In this document: piece after piece, positions 61,509-64,000 of the stretch
Layout of the letters: each line of letters begins with the position of its first letter
Position numbering within the stretch: the stretch's first letter is position 1
Source: Maccoyibacter intestinihominis
Lineage (GTDB): Bacteria > Bacillota > Clostridia > Lachnospirales > Lachnospiraceae
Assembly (NCBI RefSeq): GCF_040096355.1
Contig: NZ_JBBMEX010000004.1
Span: forward strand, 148,360 to 212,359
DNA: 64,000 bases
Reading direction: 5' to 3'
Translations under genes and position numbers: made by a program
Notes under the pieces: generated by a model
The model's database searches: none
The model's input: only the letters and a program-made list of their open reading frames with translations
What the model was told of the DNA's origin: nothing

Positions 61509-62402
61509 TTACTCTACTGCCTTTTCAAAATGCTGATAGTCTTTTACACTGTTCCAACTGCCTCCCCATGTAAATCCATGTTCTGAAAAAAGTTGCAGGC
61601 ACAGGTCTCCTTCTGTAATTTTATAAGAAAAATCTGCATTCCTATCCACATAGGTGCTTCCGTTTTGCGGCTCTACCGTAGTGATCCCGTTTTTTGTCCG
61701 CACGCATGGATTATATCTTGGATTGATATCTACCGCTAACCCCTGTCCATGCTTAGAAAGCCGGTCTGTTCCGGCAATGGTGCGGTAATTAAACGCAGAT
61801 GTATTATTGTCACTCATGGATGCTTCATCGTCTGCACCATATTCGTCTATTAAGAGCATTTTTTCGATTGGATACCGTTTCTCATAGAGTTCTTTCATGA
61901 TATCTAAAACATCGTCTGCAATCTTTTGATTGACAACCAGCTCTCCTATATGGGTTTTACCGTCAAACCCGGTATGCAATACCCGAAGATATCGCAGTTC
62001 GTCTCTGCCAATCCGGGCATTTTGCGGATAAGATACACCATCCATTCTTGCAAATACTTCATCCGACAGTTCCTCTTTATAAAAAAACTGCTCCATACCT
62101 TTTTGTGCCAAAACAGAATCTTCCACAACATCCCCCGCCTGTGTTTCTGTTATGTTGACTTCAGCCTTTTCCTCCGTTTCCATGCTTTCCTGCTCCTGCA
62201 CTTTTTCTGACTCCCTCTGCGCTTTCTCTGTCTCTTTTGGGATTTTCATGGGATGTTCTTTTTTTATATGAGATGCTGCGTCTTTTTTTCGTATTTCTAC
62301 CGATTCTTTGGATTGAAAATACCGGATTCCCAATAAAACACCTGCCATAAAAAATAGTATCACAAGTAAAATATAAATTTTTCTATGTTTCGGTCTTCCC
62401 AT
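61509..62402 (-). CDS. Membrane-anchored M15-family D-Ala-D-Ala carboxypeptidase-like protein
   Basis: A 297-residue protein with an N-terminal membrane anchor (about residues 8-28), a charged Glu/Lys-rich linker to about 90 and a C-terminal M15 peptidase domain. Zinc ligands are visible as SKHGQGLAVDI (His and Asp) and the C-terminal DYQHFEK (His), with WGGSWNSVKDYQHF typical of the VanY/Peptidase_M15_4 type. It probably trims peptidoglycan peptides. GGAGG supports the ATG at 62402; a TTG six codons upstream precedes that box. Confidence 0.85.
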   Translation of the reverse strand: MGRPKHRKIYILLVILFFMAGVLLGIRYFQSKESVEIRKKDAASHIKKEHPMKIPKETEKAQRESEKVQEQESMETEEKAEVNITETQAGDVVEDSVLAQKGMEQFFYKEELSDEVFARMDGVSYPQNARIGRDELRYLRVLHTGFDGKTHIGELVVNQKIADDVLDIMKELYEKRYPIEKMLLIDEYGADDEASMSDNNTSAFNYRTIAGTDRLSKHGQGLAVDINPRYNPCVRTKNGITTVEPQNGSTYVDRNADFSYKITEGDLCLQLFSEHGFTWGGSWNSVKDYQHFEKAVE

Positions 62403-62420
62403 ATTTACCTCCAAGTACAA

Positions 62421-62729
62421 CTTGATAAATCAACAAGATTGTCTGTAAACTAATTAATCTATTTAAATACACCAAATTGGCTGCCCCTATATTTTTACAA
62501 GGACTACAGCCAATGCTTAATTTTTTTCGATGATACAAATGCCAAACCATTTACAATCGCAAAATATATTTCCAATCCACCAATCGTATCAATAATTCCA
62601 TCAACAATTCGGTCTGCCACCTGCGGATTTCACAAATGGATATGGATATAATACTCAAGGTCTAACAAATCATATTCCACAGACTCTGTAAACAAACTAC
62701 TATCCACGCTGTGCTCTCCTATGTATGTC
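62421..62729. other. Gene-poor gap with possible coding remnant
   Basis: This 309-bp AT-rich gap has no credible gene. On the minus strand an open stretch (62504 to about 62626) would encode a hydrophobic segment containing IVDGIIDTIGGLEIYF, but it opens directly after a stop codon and has no ribosome binding site. It may be the tail of a decayed gene. TTGGCTG and CAGCCAA can pair across it near 62477-62513. Confidence 0.4.
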
Positions 62730-63728
62730 CTAGCGTACAATATAGGTAATATTAGTTTTTCTCCCTTTACAATTTCTATAACCATACTTTCGTAAAAACA
62801 ATTCTAAATCCTTTTCACGAATTTTATTATTAGGTCCACATATCACTTGATTAATTAAATTATTATGAAACTTTTCAAATTTTAAACTTACAAAAGGAAC
62901 CATGTCGTTTTCTTTTATATTAAACTCAACATTATCTGCAACATATTTACTTGTTTTTCTTCGTGCTCCTTCTCCTAACGTACCAATGGATGTAATTTTT
63001 TTCCCTTTTATATCATCCTTGTTTAAAGAATTTTTGATAAAAAATCTCCATTCCTTCTCTTCTTTAAATCCTTCTGTCTTAAATTTTATACTCTCTTCTA
63101 CTTCACTTAAAATATTATAGTATATTGTATTAAATATGTCCTCATCAAACTCTTTTGCTGAATAATATTGTATATTTCCCTCTTCAATGGCTCCCAAAAT
63201 GATTTCAACTATACCTAACATCTGATTTGCAACATTTTTTACCCATTCATCAATTTGTTCTTTTGATAAATACTCTACTTTCTCCAAAGAAAATCCACTT
63301 ACTGAAGAGATACCAACAAACTTTAATATCTCTTCCACATTCAGTCCAAGACATATCCCCTTTCCATCATCTGCATATCCTCTCCACTGACTTAATAAAT
63401 CTCCTTCTTCTGAAAGACACAAAGCAAAAGTTGCAATGCTACCATCTTCAAATTCTTTTTCTATTTTTTTCTTTAACTCATTTACAAATAATCCAAATGC
63501 CTGCCTATTACCTTTTCCTTTATATTCAAACTTATAACTAAAACCATTATGTTCATCATAATTTTTAAGCATTTCATCAAATAAATCTGGAAAGAAAATG
63601 CTCATTTCTTTCACATCGTTGCTTTTTGTTATATCAGATAATCTAATATTTTTATGTTTCAATATACTTGTACCTTTCTCCATGCTTGCATAATGATATA
63701 ATACCTTTGGATATCCTTTATTTTCCAT
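62730..63728 (-). CDS. DUF2971 domain protein
   Basis: A 332-residue cytosolic protein with the DUF2971 pattern: LYHYASMEKGTSILKHKNIRLSD near the N-terminus, FALCLSEEGDLLSQWRGYADDGKGICLGL in the middle and EKEWRFF later. The biochemical role of the family is not known to me; members are often found in variable genome regions and near defence genes. Its base composition is more AT-rich than its neighbours, which suggests horizontal acquisition. Confidence 0.85.
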   Translation of the reverse strand: MENKGYPKVLYHYASMEKGTSILKHKNIRLSDITKSNDVKEMSIFFPDLFDEMLKNYDEHNGFSYKFEYKGKGNRQAFGLFVNELKKKIEKEFEDGSIATFALCLSEEGDLLSQWRGYADDGKGICLGLNVEEILKFVGISSVSGFSLEKVEYLSKEQIDEWVKNVANQMLGIVEIILGAIEEGNIQYYSAKEFDEDIFNTIYYNILSEVEESIKFKTEGFKEEKEWRFFIKNSLNKDDIKGKKITSIGTLGEGARRKTSKYVADNVEFNIKENDMVPFVSLKFEKFHNNLINQVICGPNNKIREKDLELFLRKYGYRNCKGRKTNITYIVR

Positions 63729-63897
63729 TTTCTCATTCTCCTATATATTGTATTAATTTGTGACATATCCAAATATGTTTTCACAACACCAATATCCTGC
63801 TTTTACAACCTAATTCTATTATAATCAAAAATTTTCACTACCTCAAGCCAATCTTCCTATTGCCGTTTTACTCTTTGCTCCAAACCACCTATTCATA

Positions 63898-63924
63898 AAA
63901 AATGCAGCATAAAGCTGCATTTTT
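63898..63924. terminator. Bidirectional terminator near the right edge
   Basis: AAAAATGCAGC pairs with GCTGCATTTTT around a 5-nt loop. Confidence 0.85.
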
Positions 63925-63941
63925 CAGACTGTAGACAAAGC

Positions 63942-63976
63942 GCTCCGAGAAATCATGTTTCTCGGAGCCTTTTTCT
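63942..63976 (+). terminator. Terminator-like hairpin at the right edge
   Basis: GCTCCGAGAA pairs with TTCTCGGAGC across a short loop and is followed by CTTTTTC on the plus strand. No gene that it would end is visible within the window. Confidence 0.6.
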
Positions 63977-64000
63977 ATCACTATAAAGATGTTTGGGTTT

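Noticed and set aside
63930..64000. End of an insertion sequence at the right edge
   Set aside because: Only a terminator-like hairpin is visible; no transposase frame, terminal repeat pair or target duplication can be seen before the window ends.

Overview
The window looks like a chromosomal segment of an anaerobic Lachnospiraceae bacterium close to Roseburia or Agathobacter; this placement is inferred from gene content, not from a database search. The evidence is moderate GC with short intergenic spaces, spoIIM next to xerD and nudF, a YlmC/YmxH-type gene next to nrdR, the GGGtGRT/NifU-like pair, BspA-like surface proteins with lysine- and tyrosine-rich fibronectin-like tails, and a tmRNA whose tag probably reads AEDNLAYAA. 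Most genes lie on the minus strand. Nearly all are housekeeping genes, and no prophage, integrative element or CRISPR array is visible.

Layout. 1-9 kb: ligA, an rluF-like gene, an SH3-domain membrane protein, tRNA-Arg(CCG), and an asymmetric heterodimeric ABC exporter under a MarR regulator with its own promoter and operator-like palindromes. 9-14 kb: aroD-aroK-nudC (minus) diverge from aroE-aroF (plus) across a 755-bp spacer that holds two very long imperfect hairpins. 14-26 kb: xerD, spoIIM, nudF, rny, recX-recA with an SOS box, trxA, prfC, efp, rpiB, a yqeG-like phosphatase, an isochorismatase-fold hydrolase and pta. 26-37.5 kb: nrdR, ymxH, ychF, the ribosome-rescue and RNA-decay block secG-rnr-smpB-ssrA, eno, and purB-purF-purC. 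37.8-44 kb: the glycolytic block gap-pgk-tpiA-gpmI, with a capA-like gene inside it.

44-64 kb is more accessory. It holds two secreted proteins that share a C-terminal module, a PHP-family phosphatase, a truncated Rpn-type gene, the GGGtGRT/NifU-like pair, a threonine aldolase, a left-handed beta-helix protein, topB, a DUF234-type ATPase with a degenerate P-loop, a vapD homologue, an unlisted 32-residue holin-like peptide with a convergent antisense RNA (a likely type I toxin-antitoxin locus), asd, argH, queH, an M15 peptidase and a DUF2971 protein.

The most interesting signals are non-coding. First, a promoter-plus-leader element occurs twice, at 45273-45421 (plus) and 54421-54494 (minus). 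The copies share two exact 17-mers in the same order and both sit just upstream of a gene. One copy carries an extra 25-bp hairpin and can fold as a four-way junction. Second, at 54956-55290 the toxin mRNA and its convergent RNA share a bidirectional terminator and carry the same 5' motif, which can pair with the toxin ribosome binding site. Third, the aroD-aroE spacer has the two giant hairpins. All promoters, terminators and folds were read by eye.
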